Shown: positions 7,001-14,487 of the stretch, piece after piece | Layout: each line of letters starts with the position of its first letter | Numbering within the stretch: position 1 is the stretch's first letter | Assembly: GCA_025774405.1 (NCBI GenBank) | Contig: JALGWB010000019.1 | Coordinates: 1-22,269 of the forward strand | DNA: 22,269 nt | Direction: 5' to 3' | From: a bacterium | Lineage (GTDB): Bacteria > Arandabacterota > Arandabacteria > Arandabacterales > Arandabacteraceae | Position numbers and translations under genes: made by a program | The notes under the pieces: model-generated | What the model was told of the DNA's origin: nothing | The model's input: the letters and a program-made list of their open reading frames with translations, nothing else | Databases searched by the model: none

Positions 7001-8311
7001 GTGTTTGACAAGTTCCAGAGCATATTCAGGATTCCGGAATTGAGGAGGCGCATCCTCTTTACCATAGCTTTGCTTGTGGTTTTCAGGATCGGCAGCTACG
7101 TTCCTGTCCCGGGAATTGATAGGTTAGCACTTGCTGAGGCGCTTGAGCGGAGCAAAGGCACGCTGCTCGGTCTTTATGATATGTTCGCGGGAGGTGCATT
7201 TCGCAGGGCAACCATCTTCGCACTGGGGATAATGCCATATATCTCCGCTTCAATTATCATGCAGCTGTTGACAGCAGTCATCCCGTACTTCGAGAAGCTG
7301 CACAAGGAAGGTGAAGAAGGCAGGCGTAAGATCACACAATACACGCGTTATGGAACTGTCTTGCTGTCAATGCTTCAGGCTTTTGGTATTGCCAACTTCC
7401 TGATGAATATGCCAACTCCTGCTTCCAGACCTATCGTGCCAAATCCGACCATATCGTTCATGTTGCTTACAATGGTGACCTTGACATCAGGAACTATCTT
7501 CCTGATGTGGCTGGGTGAACAAATATCAGAAAAAGGTATAGGCAACGGGATATCTCTGCTCATTTTCACAGGGATTATAGCGAGGTATCCCAATGATATC
7601 TTCAGAACCATTGAATCGCTCAGAATTGGATCCATGAAACTCTTTACGCTTATCTTCCTCTTGCTTCTCATGGTCTTGATTGTTGCTGGCGTGGTTGTTA
7701 TGACCCAGGCAATGCGCAAGATCCCTGTTCAATATGCTAAACGCGTTATTGGCAGACGCATCTATGGTGGTCAAAGCACACATATTCCGTTGAGAGTTAA
7801 CACTGCGGGAGTTATCCCTATAATCTTTGCTCAGTCGATTCTTATGTTCCCTTCGACGATTGCCACCTTCTTCAAGAAATTCAGCTTCATGGAGACATTT
7901 GCCAATTACATGACACCTTCATCTGCGCTCTATAACATCCTCTACGCCATAATGATTGTGTTCTTTGCCTACTTCTACACGGCAATCGTTTTCAACCCTC
8001 AGGACCTGGCTGACAACATGCAGAAATATGGGGGATTCATCCCTGGAATACGTCCTGGCAGAAGAACATCCGAGTATATCGATCGGGTGCTCACCAGGGT
8101 TACCTTGCCCGGGGCATTGTTCCTTGCTTTTATTGCCATTCTTCCGTCGATTTTTATCTATAAATTCCAGGCTCCATTCTATTTTGGGGGGACAGGGCTT
8201 CTGATCGTGGTCGGTGTCGCCCTTGATACATTGCAGCAGATAGAATCGCATCTGATCATGCGTCATTACGAAGGCTTCTTGAGGAAGGGCAGGTTGAGGG
8301 GGAGAAGATGA
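7001..8311 (+). CDS. secY: Preprotein translocase subunit SecY
   Basis: SecY forms the protein-conducting channel of the inner membrane with SecE and SecG. The 436-residue product begins MFDKFQSIFRIPELRRRILF and shows RIGSYVPVPGID before the plug, DMFAGGAFRRATIFALGIMPYISASI, the IGNGISLLIF segment, the cytosolic VQYAKRVIGRR loop, and PGRRTSEYIDRVLTRVT. About ten hydrophobic segments are visible, as expected. The start is GTG with a good SD (gggagga, 6987-6993). Its ATGA overlaps adk by 4 nt, implying coupling. Confidence 0.98.
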   Translation: MFDKFQSIFRIPELRRRILFTIALLVVFRIGSYVPVPGIDRLALAEALERSKGTLLGLYDMFAGGAFRRATIFALGIMPYISASIIMQLLTAVIPYFEKLHKEGEEGRRKITQYTRYGTVLLSMLQAFGIANFLMNMPTPASRPIVPNPTISFMLLTMVTLTSGTIFLMWLGEQISEKGIGNGISLLIFTGIIARYPNDIFRTIESLRIGSMKLFTLIFLLLLMVLIVAGVVVMTQAMRKIPVQYAKRVIGRRIYGGQSTHIPLRVNTAGVIPIIFAQSILMFPSTIATFFKKFSFMETFANYMTPSSALYNILYAIMIVFFAYFYTAIVFNPQDLADNMQKYGGFIPGIRPGRRTSEYIDRVLTRVTLPGALFLAFIAILPSIFIYKFQAPFYFGGTGLLIVVGVALDTLQQIESHLIMRHYEGFLRKGRLRGRR

Positions 8312-8964
8312 GGTTAGTGTTTCTGGGACCGCCTGGCTCAGGTAAGGGCACCCAGGCGAGGATGGTAAGTGAGAGTATGAATATCCCTCAGATATCAACT
8401 GGCGACATCCTGCGTGAGGCAGTCGCTCGCAGGACAGATCTCGGCAAAAAGGCGAGATCATATATGGATGCTGGCCAGCTTGTTCCTGACGATATCATGC
8501 TTGCACTTATTGAGAAACGCGTGGATGGAACGGATTGTACCGGCGGCTATATCCTCGATGGCTTCCCCCGGACTCTGGCCCAGGCCATGGGGCTTGATGA
8601 AATTCTGACTCAGCGTGGTGAAACCATAGATCTTGCGATTCTGATAGAGGTCGCTGATGAAACGGTTGTGAGAAGACTGACCCGGAGACGAATCTGTCCC
8701 GCGTGTCATGCTCTCTACAACCTTGACACGGATCGACCCAAGCGTGATAACCTCTGTGATCGTTGCGGGGTTGAGCTTGTCCTTAGAAGTGATGATGAGG
8801 AAAAGACGGTGAGGACACGACTTAACGTCTACAGGAATGATACGCTGCCGCTTGCTGACTACTATGATTCGAAGGGGATCCTTCGGAAGGTGGACGGCGA
8901 AGGCAGTGTCGATGAGGTGTTCGCATCGATCATGGGAATCCTGACGGAGGTGAGGCAAAGTTAG
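8308..8964 (+). CDS. adk: Adenylate kinase, zinc-binding long-LID form
   Basis: The enzyme catalyses ATP + AMP to 2 ADP. The 218-residue product has the P-loop GPPGSGKGTQ at 7-16, the AMP-binding TGDILREAV and GYILDGFPRTLAQA, and the LID domain at about 123-160. The LID carries C130-x2-C133 and C150-x2-C153, the structural zinc-finger form seen in many Gram-positives and candidate phyla. The ATG overlaps the secY stop by 4 nt; the stop overlaps map by one base. The secY-adk-map order is the common bacterial arrangement. Confidence 0.98.
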   Translation: MRLVFLGPPGSGKGTQARMVSESMNIPQISTGDILREAVARRTDLGKKARSYMDAGQLVPDDIMLALIEKRVDGTDCTGGYILDGFPRTLAQAMGLDEILTQRGETIDLAILIEVADETVVRRLTRRRICPACHALYNLDTDRPKRDNLCDRCGVELVLRSDDEEKTVRTRLNVYRNDTLPLADYYDSKGILRKVDGEGSVDEVFASIMGILTEVRQS

Positions 8965-9740
8965 TGCCTCAGACTGATGTGAAAACCAGCGATTGGAAGC
9001 TTGTCAAGACTGAAGAAGAGATCGAACTGATGAGGGAGAGCTCGCGGCTTGTGGCCGGTACTCTTGAGATGCTACGTCAGATGATTGCCCCGGGAGTTAA
9101 AACCTGTGATCTCGATAGGGCAGCCGAGGACTTCATAAAATCCCATGACGCTATCCCGGCTTTCAAAGGCTACAGGGGTTTTCCGGCAAACATATGTACA
9201 TCTGTGAACTCTGAGGTTGTCCATGGCATCCCTGGAAGTCGGGAACTTGAGGAAGGCGATATCATAAGTATAGATGTCGGTGTACTCAAGGGCGGCTACT
9301 ATGGTGATGGTGCAGCCACCTTCCCTGTTGGCTCAATCGATGAGGAGGCTGAGAGGCTGCTTGAAGTGACCAGAAATGCTCTTATGGCGGGTGTGGCTGC
9401 TGCAAAAGATGGCAACCACATTGTTGACATATCACAAGCTGTTCAGTCAGTTGTTGAGAAGGAGGGATTCTCAGTCGTGACCGATCTTGTCGGTCATGGT
9501 ATTGGGCAACAGATGCATGAGGAACCCCAGGTTCCGAATTTTGTTGTTCCTGGTAGGAGTCCTTTGCTCAAAAGCGGAATGACACTTGCGATTGAGCCGA
9601 TGGTGAATGCAGGTGGCTCTGAAGTTGTGGTAAGGGGGGATGGTTGGACTTTTGTTACCAAGGATGGGCGGCTGTCAGCCCATTTTGAGCATACAGTTGT
9701 TGTGAGGGATGATGGGGCTGAGATTCTAACCGTGCTTTAG
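8964..9740 (+). CDS. map: Methionine aminopeptidase, type I
   Basis: Map removes the initiator methionine from nascent proteins co-translationally. The 258-residue product carries H88 (VVHGIPG) and the five metal ligands D104 (ISIDVG), D115 (YYGDGAATF), H178 (GHGIGQQMHEEP), E211 (AIEPMV) and E242 (FEHTVVV). There is no N-terminal zinc finger or type II insertion. The start is GTG 8964, overlapping the adk stop by one base, with ggaggtgagg at 8946-8955 as SD. Its place between adk and infA is typical. Confidence 0.97.
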   Translation: MPQTDVKTSDWKLVKTEEEIELMRESSRLVAGTLEMLRQMIAPGVKTCDLDRAAEDFIKSHDAIPAFKGYRGFPANICTSVNSEVVHGIPGSRELEEGDIISIDVGVLKGGYYGDGAATFPVGSIDEEAERLLEVTRNALMAGVAAAKDGNHIVDISQAVQSVVEKEGFSVVTDLVGHGIGQQMHEEPQVPNFVVPGRSPLLKSGMTLAIEPMVNAGGSEVVVRGDGWTFVTKDGRLSAHFEHTVVVRDDGAEILTVL

Positions 9741-9765
9741 GAGCGCGTGGAGGTGGTTTAGCGAG

Positions 9766-9984
9766 GTGGCAAAAGAGGAAGGAATAACGGTTGAGGGGAC
9801 TGTAGTGGAGGCACTGCCGAATGCCATGTTCAGAGTTGAGCTCGAGAGCGGACATAAGGTGCTTGCTCATGTTTCCGGGAAGATGCGAATGCATTTTATT
9901 AAGATACTTCCTGGGGACAAGGTGACGGTTGAACTGTCTCCCTACGATCTCGGCCGTGGGCGGATAGTCTACAGGTACAAGTGA
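9766..9984 (+). CDS. infA: Translation initiation factor IF-1
   Basis: IF-1 is a small OB-fold protein that blocks the 30S A site during initiation. The 72-residue product (MAKEEGITVEGTVVEALPNA) has the full signature: MFRVELESGHKVLAHVSGKM, then IKILPGDKVTVELSPYDLGR and GRIVYRYK. Its length is standard. The start is GTG with ggaggtgg about 9 nt upstream (9749-9756). It sits between map and rpmJ. Confidence 0.98.
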   Translation: MAKEEGITVEGTVVEALPNAMFRVELESGHKVLAHVSGKMRMHFIKILPGDKVTVELSPYDLGRGRIVYRYK

Positions 9985-9998
9985 ACCGGAGTTGAGCA

Positions 9999-10112
9999 AT
10001 GAAGGTCAGAGCGTCAGTCAAGAAGATTTGTGCCAAGTGTAAGATTGTCAAACGTAAAGGCGTAGTGTATGTCATCTGTAAGAATCCCAGGCATAAGCAG
10101 AAGCAGGGATAG
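9999..10112 (+). CDS. rpmJ: 50S ribosomal protein L36 (bL36), zinc form
   Basis: This very small gene was found by reading the 140-nt gap between infA and rpsM. ATG 9999 begins MKVRASVKKICAKCKIVKRK, and the frame ends at TAG 10110-10112 after 37 codons, the family's standard length. The zinc ligands C11, C14, C27 and H32 are all present, so it is the C+ form. bL36 caps the 50S near the base of the L7/L12 stalk. The SD before it is weak (ccggagttgag); gaps of 14 nt lie on both sides. Confidence 0.97.
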   Translation: MKVRASVKKICAKCKIVKRKGVVYVICKNPRHKQKQG

Positions 10113-10126
10113 GAGGTGGAAAGAGA

Positions 10127-10504
10127 GTGCCAAGAATTGCTGGAGTGGATCTACCTGCTGACAAGAAGATAAGCATAGCGTTGACGTACATCTTCGGTAT
10201 TGGAAGATCTACGGCTATGAGAATTCTTGAGGAGACCGGGGTGGATCCTGATATCCGCACAAAGATCCTCAGTGAAGAAGATACAGGCAAACTGAGAAGA
10301 AAAATCGAAAACGAACACAAAGTAGAGGGAGCTCTGCGTTCTGAGATAGCCGGTAATATAAAGCGTCTTATGGACATCAGATGTTACCGTGGTCTCAGGC
10401 ATCAGAGAGGACTTCCTGTAAGGGGGCAGCGCACCCACACCAACGCAAGAACAAGGAAAGGTCCAAAGAAGGGTGTGATGACCCGAAAGAAGAAAAAATC
10501 TTAA
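10127..10504 (+). CDS. rpsM: 30S ribosomal protein S13 (uS13)
   Basis: uS13 in the 30S head bridges to uL5 and contacts the P-site tRNA through its C-terminal tail. The 125-residue product begins MPRIAGVDLPADKKISIALT, has IFGIGRSTAMRILEETGVDP and ends RGLRHQRGLPVRGQRTHTNA followed by a very basic tail (KGPKKGVMTRKKKK). The start is GTG, with a textbook SD aggaggtgg at 10111-10119. This is the first gene of the alpha-type block; no separate promoter is evident. Confidence 0.98.
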   Translation: MPRIAGVDLPADKKISIALTYIFGIGRSTAMRILEETGVDPDIRTKILSEEDTGKLRRKIENEHKVEGALRSEIAGNIKRLMDIRCYRGLRHQRGLPVRGQRTHTNARTRKGPKKGVMTRKKKKS

Positions 10505-10525
10505 TGAGCATTGGGGGGTGAGGCT

Positions 10526-10918
10526 TTGGCTAAGCCAAAGGGTAGAAGACCTAAAAGGAAGGATCGGAAAGTTGAGGAAAACGGGATTGCCCATATCCAG
10601 GCAACTTTCAACAATACGATCGTGACCATAACTGACACGAAGGGAAATGTGGTGTCGTGGTCGAGTTCAGGACGTGTTGGATTCAAGGGATCCAGAAAGA
10701 GCACACCTTTCGCGGCATCGCTGGCAGGCGAAGCTTGCGCCAAGGAAGCTCTCAGCTATGGGGTCAAGAAGGTGGAGGTAAGGGTCAAAGGACCTGGTCC
10801 AGCACGCGAAGCAGCAATTCGATCATTACAGGCTGCTGGACTCGATATCACCGCCATCCGTGATGTGACTCCCATACCGCACAATGGGTGTCGACCACCT
10901 AAGAGGCGTAGGGTTTAA
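10526..10918 (+). CDS. rpsK: 30S ribosomal protein S11 (uS11)
   Basis: uS11 lines the E site on the 30S platform. I choose TTG 10526 (MAKPKGRRPKRKDRK) over TTG 10511, because the upstream residues are an SD-rich leader (ggggggtgagg) and the family begins MAK. The 130-residue product contains GIAHIQATFNNTIVTITDTK, GFKGSRKSTPFAASLAGE, VEVRVKGPGPAREAAIRSL and the signature IRDVTPIPHNGCRPPKRRRV. It is intact and of normal length. Confidence 0.96.
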   Translation: MAKPKGRRPKRKDRKVEENGIAHIQATFNNTIVTITDTKGNVVSWSSSGRVGFKGSRKSTPFAASLAGEACAKEALSYGVKKVEVRVKGPGPAREAAIRSLQAAGLDITAIRDVTPIPHNGCRPPKRRRV

Positions 10919-10929
10919 GGAGGGGCTTG

Positions 10930-11550
10930 ATGGCAAGATATACCGGGTCGAAGTGCAGGCTTTGTCGTAGGGAGGGGATGAAACTTTTCCTCAAAGGCGA
11001 CCGTTGCACAAGTACCAAATGTGCAGTTGAGCGTCGTCAGTACCCACCTGGCGAACATGGTCAGCGGATGAGACGCCGAACAACTGAATATGGCATGCAG
11101 CTTAGAGAGAAACAGAAGGTCAAACGGATCTACGGCGTGCTCGAACGGCAGTTCAGAAGATACTTCGAGATGGCATCCCGTCAGAAGGGTGTGACCGGCG
11201 AGAATCTGCTCAGGTTGCTTGAGTTCAGACTTGACAATGTTGTGTATAGAGCCGGTTTTGCAGCTTCGAGGGATGCAGCCAGGCAGCTGGTCAACCACAG
11301 GCACATCACGGTCAATGGGCGCGTGGTCAACATACCTTCATATTCGGTCAAGGTTGGCGATGTGATTGCAGCCAGGGATACAATCAAGGATGTGGTGAAA
11401 GCCAATCTTGAGCGATATGGGGCCGATACGCTTGGTTGGCTACAGGTTTCTCCTGAGCAGCTGTCAGTAACAGTTGTTGATTTGCCAAGCCGGGAAAGCA
11501 TAGGCGTTCCCATCCAGGAGCAGTTGATAGTTGAGCTCTACTCCAAGTGA
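10930..11550 (+). CDS. rpsD: 30S ribosomal protein S4 (uS4), zinc form
   Basis: uS4 nucleates 30S assembly and in some bacteria represses the alpha operon. ATG 10930 (MARYTGSKCRLCRREGMKLF) is preceded by aaggagggg. An in-frame TTG one codon upstream is unlikely to be used. The 206-residue product has C9, C12, C26 and C31, the zinc site of the C+ form, and an S4 domain with LEFRLDNVVYRAGFA, ARQLVNHRHITVNGRVVNIPS and VKVGDVI. It follows rpsK by 11 nt. Confidence 0.97.
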   Translation: MARYTGSKCRLCRREGMKLFLKGDRCTSTKCAVERRQYPPGEHGQRMRRRTTEYGMQLREKQKVKRIYGVLERQFRRYFEMASRQKGVTGENLLRLLEFRLDNVVYRAGFAASRDAARQLVNHRHITVNGRVVNIPSYSVKVGDVIAARDTIKDVVKANLERYGADTLGWLQVSPEQLSVTVVDLPSRESIGVPIQEQLIVELYSK

Positions 11551-11588
11551 TGGGTCTGCTTCAATCCTAAGGACGAGGTGGCTGCACT

Positions 11589-12605
11589 ATGAGATTTAAG
11601 AGTTTACAGATGCCAAAAGCTGTTGTGCATGACACTACATCAGCAACAGATACTTATGGCAAGTTCATCATTGAACCTCTTGAGAGAGGTTTTGGCACAA
11701 CCATAGGTAACGCTCTCAGACGGGTACTTCTGTCCTCAATTCAGGGAGCAGCCATAACCAATGTAAAGATTGATGGGGCATTGCATGAATTCTCCACACT
11801 ACCTCATGTGCGAGAGGATGTTGCTGAAATAATCCTGAATCTAAAGAAACTCAGGTTCAATTTTACTGCTGACGAGCCGAGGAAGATGACGCTTGAGGCT
11901 GAAGGGCCTGGCGATATCACTGCTGATTCATTCACAGGTGAGCCTGGTGTTGAGATCTTGAACCCCGATACCCTCATCGCCACCCTCGATAAAGGCGGGA
12001 AGCTGAGGATTGAGATAGAGGTGGATACAGGCAGGGGATTTGTGCTTTCGGAAATGCAAGGTGAAGGCGAGCGCCCAATAGGGGTTATTCCACTTGACTC
12101 CAATTTCAGCCCGGTCAAGCGTGTGAACTTCCAGGTTGAGAACACACGAGTTGGTCAGCGGACAGACTACGATAAGCTTATTCTCGAACTTTGGACAGAC
12201 GGAAGTGTCAGTCCACAGGATGCAGTAAGCTATGCTGCAAGCATCCTGAAGAATCATCTGCAGCTCTTCATAACCAAGGAGGAAGAGCCTGTTGAGGAAG
12301 AGGTGGAAGAGGTTGACGAAGAATGGATCAGAATTCATGAATTGCTCAAGCGTAGTGTTGATGAACTTGAGCTTTCAGTCAGATCGAGTAACTGTCTGCG
12401 TAATGCTGATATCAAAACAATCGGTGATCTTGTGAGGAAAACAGAGTCCGAAATGCTCAAGTTCAGGAATTTTGGAAGGAAGTCGCTCAAGGAGATATCT
12501 GACATCCTGACGAGCATGGGACTCCACTTTGGTATGGATGTGGACTATTACATGGATGCGAAGAAAGCTGAAGTCGCTGCCAAACTCAAGGCCCACTATG
12601 GTTAG
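11589..12605 (+). CDS. rpoA: DNA-directed RNA polymerase subunit alpha
   Basis: The alpha dimer scaffolds RNA polymerase and its C-terminal domain contacts UP elements and activators. The 338-residue product has an N-terminal dimerisation domain (FIIEPLERGFGTTIGNALRR, LLSSIQGAAIT, then GVIPLDSNFSPVKRVNFQVE). A Glu-rich linker spans about 231-246. The alpha-CTD (about 250-318) keeps the DNA-binding arginine at 265 in LSVRSSNCLRNADI and the helix FGRKSLKEISDIL. The start is ATG with gaggtgg upstream. It is the usual penultimate gene before rplQ. Confidence 0.98.
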   Translation: MRFKSLQMPKAVVHDTTSATDTYGKFIIEPLERGFGTTIGNALRRVLLSSIQGAAITNVKIDGALHEFSTLPHVREDVAEIILNLKKLRFNFTADEPRKMTLEAEGPGDITADSFTGEPGVEILNPDTLIATLDKGGKLRIEIEVDTGRGFVLSEMQGEGERPIGVIPLDSNFSPVKRVNFQVENTRVGQRTDYDKLILELWTDGSVSPQDAVSYAASILKNHLQLFITKEEEPVEEEVEEVDEEWIRIHELLKRSVDELELSVRSSNCLRNADIKTIGDLVRKTESEMLKFRNFGRKSLKEISDILTSMGLHFGMDVDYYMDAKKAEVAAKLKAHYG

Positions 12606-12631
12606 TGGCTGACGGAGGTAAGAGCGGTAAG

Positions 12632-13087
12632 ATGCGGCACAGGCAAAAAGGACGAAAGCTTGGTAGGAAGAAGAGTCATCGAGAATTGATGCTGCGTAAT
12701 CTCGTTGTATCACTCTTCGTGAACGAGAGTGTACGGACAACTCTGGCGAAGGCCAAAGAAGCCCGTAGGCTTGCCGAGAAGCTGCTCACATGGGGCAAGC
12801 GCGGTGATCTTCACGCGAGGCGGCTTGCGCTGCAGCATGTCTCCGATGCCACTGTGGTCAAGAAGATATTTGATGTGCTTGCTCCGAGGTTTGAAGGCAA
12901 GAGCGGTGGATATACCAGGATCGTGAAGCTCGGACCAAGACGTGGCGATAATGCCCCTATGGCAATCCTCGAATTGACGGAAAAGACGAAAGAGGTCCAA
13001 GAGGCTAAGGCAGCTCGTCGTGCCAAGAAAGAGGCAAAGCGGACTGAACCCAAGGCTGAGGAAGAGGCGGAGCCTTCTGAAGAGTAG
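12632..13087 (+). CDS. rplQ: 50S ribosomal protein L17 (bL17)
   Basis: bL17 lies near the tunnel exit. The conserved protein starts MRHRQKGRKLGRKKSHRELM and includes LRNLVVSLFVNESVRTTLAK, EARRLAEKLLTWGKRGDLHA and GPRRGDNAPMAILEL. I prefer ATG 12632, which matches the family N-terminus and has ggaggta upstream at rather long spacing. GTG 12605, overlapping the rpoA stop, would add nine residues. The product is 151 residues. A charged Ala/Lys/Glu tail follows the core. This is the last gene of the cluster, 27 nt before the terminator stem. Confidence 0.95.
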   Translation: MRHRQKGRKLGRKKSHRELMLRNLVVSLFVNESVRTTLAKAKEARRLAEKLLTWGKRGDLHARRLALQHVSDATVVKKIFDVLAPRFEGKSGGYTRIVKLGPRRGDNAPMAILELTEKTKEVQEAKAARRAKKEAKRTEPKAEEEAEPSEE

Positions 13088-13114
13088 CTCTCGGGAGGGC
13101 GCATAGGGTGACAT

Positions 13115-13150
13115 AGCAGCCTATGGCTTTTGCCGGGCTGCTTTTTCTTT
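13115..13150 (+). terminator. Intrinsic terminator of the ribosomal protein/rpoA cluster
   Basis: The stem AGCAGCC (13115-13121) pairs with GGCTGCT (13136-13142). An inner stem GGC-TTTT-GCC (13125-13134) extends it into a near-continuous hairpin. It is followed directly by the T-tract TTTTTCTTT. This is a textbook intrinsic terminator 27 nt after the rplQ stop. The glcD ATG is only 9 nt beyond the T-tract. Confidence 0.88.
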
Positions 13151-13159
13151 GGGGACAAG

Positions 13160-13993
13160 ATGAGAGAGCCAGTGTATGTCAGCAAACTCAGGGAAATAGC
13201 TGGCAATGACAATGTGTTCACCGATGAAGAGACTCTGATCTGTTATTCATTTGATGCCACCCGTTACAGAGCCAAACCTGAGGTAGTTGTCAAGCCAGTT
13301 GATACTGAACAGGTCTCGAGAATAATGAGCCTGGCATACGAGGAAGCGATCCCCGTCACACCCCGAGGAGCCGGAACCGGACTTTCCGGTGGTTCGATTC
13401 CAGTCCGTGGCGGCATTGTGGTGTCGACCGAGCTTCTGAATCGCCCAGCACAGATTCACAGGGAGGACCTCTATGCGATCGTCCAGCCGGGCGTTGTAAT
13501 TGAGGAGATCCAGAGGCAACTTGAGGCAAAGGGGCTCTTTTATCCAATAGATCCTGCGAGCCAGGCTGCATGTACAATTGGTGGTAATGTTGCTGAATGT
13601 GCCTCTGGGCCGCGAGGGCTGAAATATGGGACTACCAGAAACTATGTGCTCGGGCTTGAGGTTGTGAATCCAGATGGCAGGGTGATCAGGGTGGGAGCGA
13701 GAACTGTCAAGAGTGTTGCTGGCTATGATATCGCAAGGCTAATGGTGGGTTCCGAAGGCACACTTGGATTCATAACCTCGGTTACTCTCAAGGTATTACC
13801 CCTTCCTCCAGCGAGAAGATTGCTTGCAGCAACCTTTGACGAGGTTACGAAGGCGGCTGAGGCTGTCGGTGCCATCATCGATAATTGTCTCTTACCTTCA
13901 GTGATCGAGAGCAGATCGATGGTGACGTGTTACTGCTTGTTGAATTCGATGGTACCAGATCTGTGTGTGACCACGAGGCATCTAAATGCATGA
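13160..13993 (+). pseudogene. glcD: FAD-linked glycolate/D-lactate oxidase GlcD-like, N-terminal fragment (frame broken)
   Basis: This is the FAD-binding half of a VAO-family 2-hydroxyacid dehydrogenase. Starting at ATG 13160 it shows VVVKPVDTEQVSRIM, the PP-loop PRGAGTGLSGG (68-78), IGGNVAECASGPRGLKYGTT and LMVGSEGTLGFIT. Family similarity holds to LLPSVIE (residue 250, ending at 13909); after that this frame is nonsense to the stop at 13993. The rest of the enzyme continues in another frame (next entry). About 15-20 residues usually found between the two parts are also missing, so this looks like a small deletion or an assembly error rather than a simple one-base slip. The start lies just after the rplQ terminator. 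Confidence 0.85.
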
Positions 13994-14487
13994 GGCTGTT
14001 GAAGCAAGAATTCGGTGGGGGCGTTGATGAGGAGGTTGACCCGGGACGCGCGGATCTTTTGTGGGAAGCAAGACGATCGGCATTGCTAGCACTCACCAGG
14101 CTTGCAAGTCAGGTTGTGCTGGAAGATGTCACTGTGCCCAGGAGCACGCTGGCAGCTATGGTGGGCAAAATACAGACCATTGCTCGAAACTACGGTATCC
14201 GCATAGCAATCTTTGGACATGCAGGCGATGGCAATCTCCATCCAACTCTGCTTCTTGAGCGCAAGGATAGTGAGGATCTTAAGCGGTTGGACGGTGCTAT
14301 TGGTGAGATGATGCGTGCTTGCCTTGATCTTGGTGGCACAATATCCGGTGAGCATGGGATCGGTCTTGATAAGAAGCCATTTCTCAAGCTCGAGCTTGGT
14401 AAGGCAGGCTATGAGATAATGCTGAGTCTTAAACGTTCGATTGATCCACGTAATATAATGAATCCAGGTAAAATGTTCTATGATTGA
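13885..14487 (+). pseudogene. glcD: FAD-linked glycolate/D-lactate oxidase GlcD-like, C-terminal fragment (frame broken)
   Basis: This is the substrate/cap half of the same enzyme. Recognisable sequence starts at VLLLVEFDGT (codon at 13927). It runs through DLLWEARRSALLAL, VTVPRSTLAAMV, IAIFGHAGDGNLHPTLLLER with its metal/substrate histidines, and ISGEHGIGLDKK to the terminal NIMNPGKMFYD. It is in a different frame from the N-terminal half. The open frame begins at a TTG (13885) with no SD, so independent translation is unlikely. Apart from the junction it is intact, suggesting a recent lesion or a sequence error. The stop overlaps the glcF start by 8 nt. Confidence 0.85.

Noticed and set aside
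13885..13993. Programmed ribosomal frameshift in glcD
   Set aside because: No slippery heptamer followed by a stem or pseudoknot is evident, and family residues are missing at the junction, which a frameshift would not explain.
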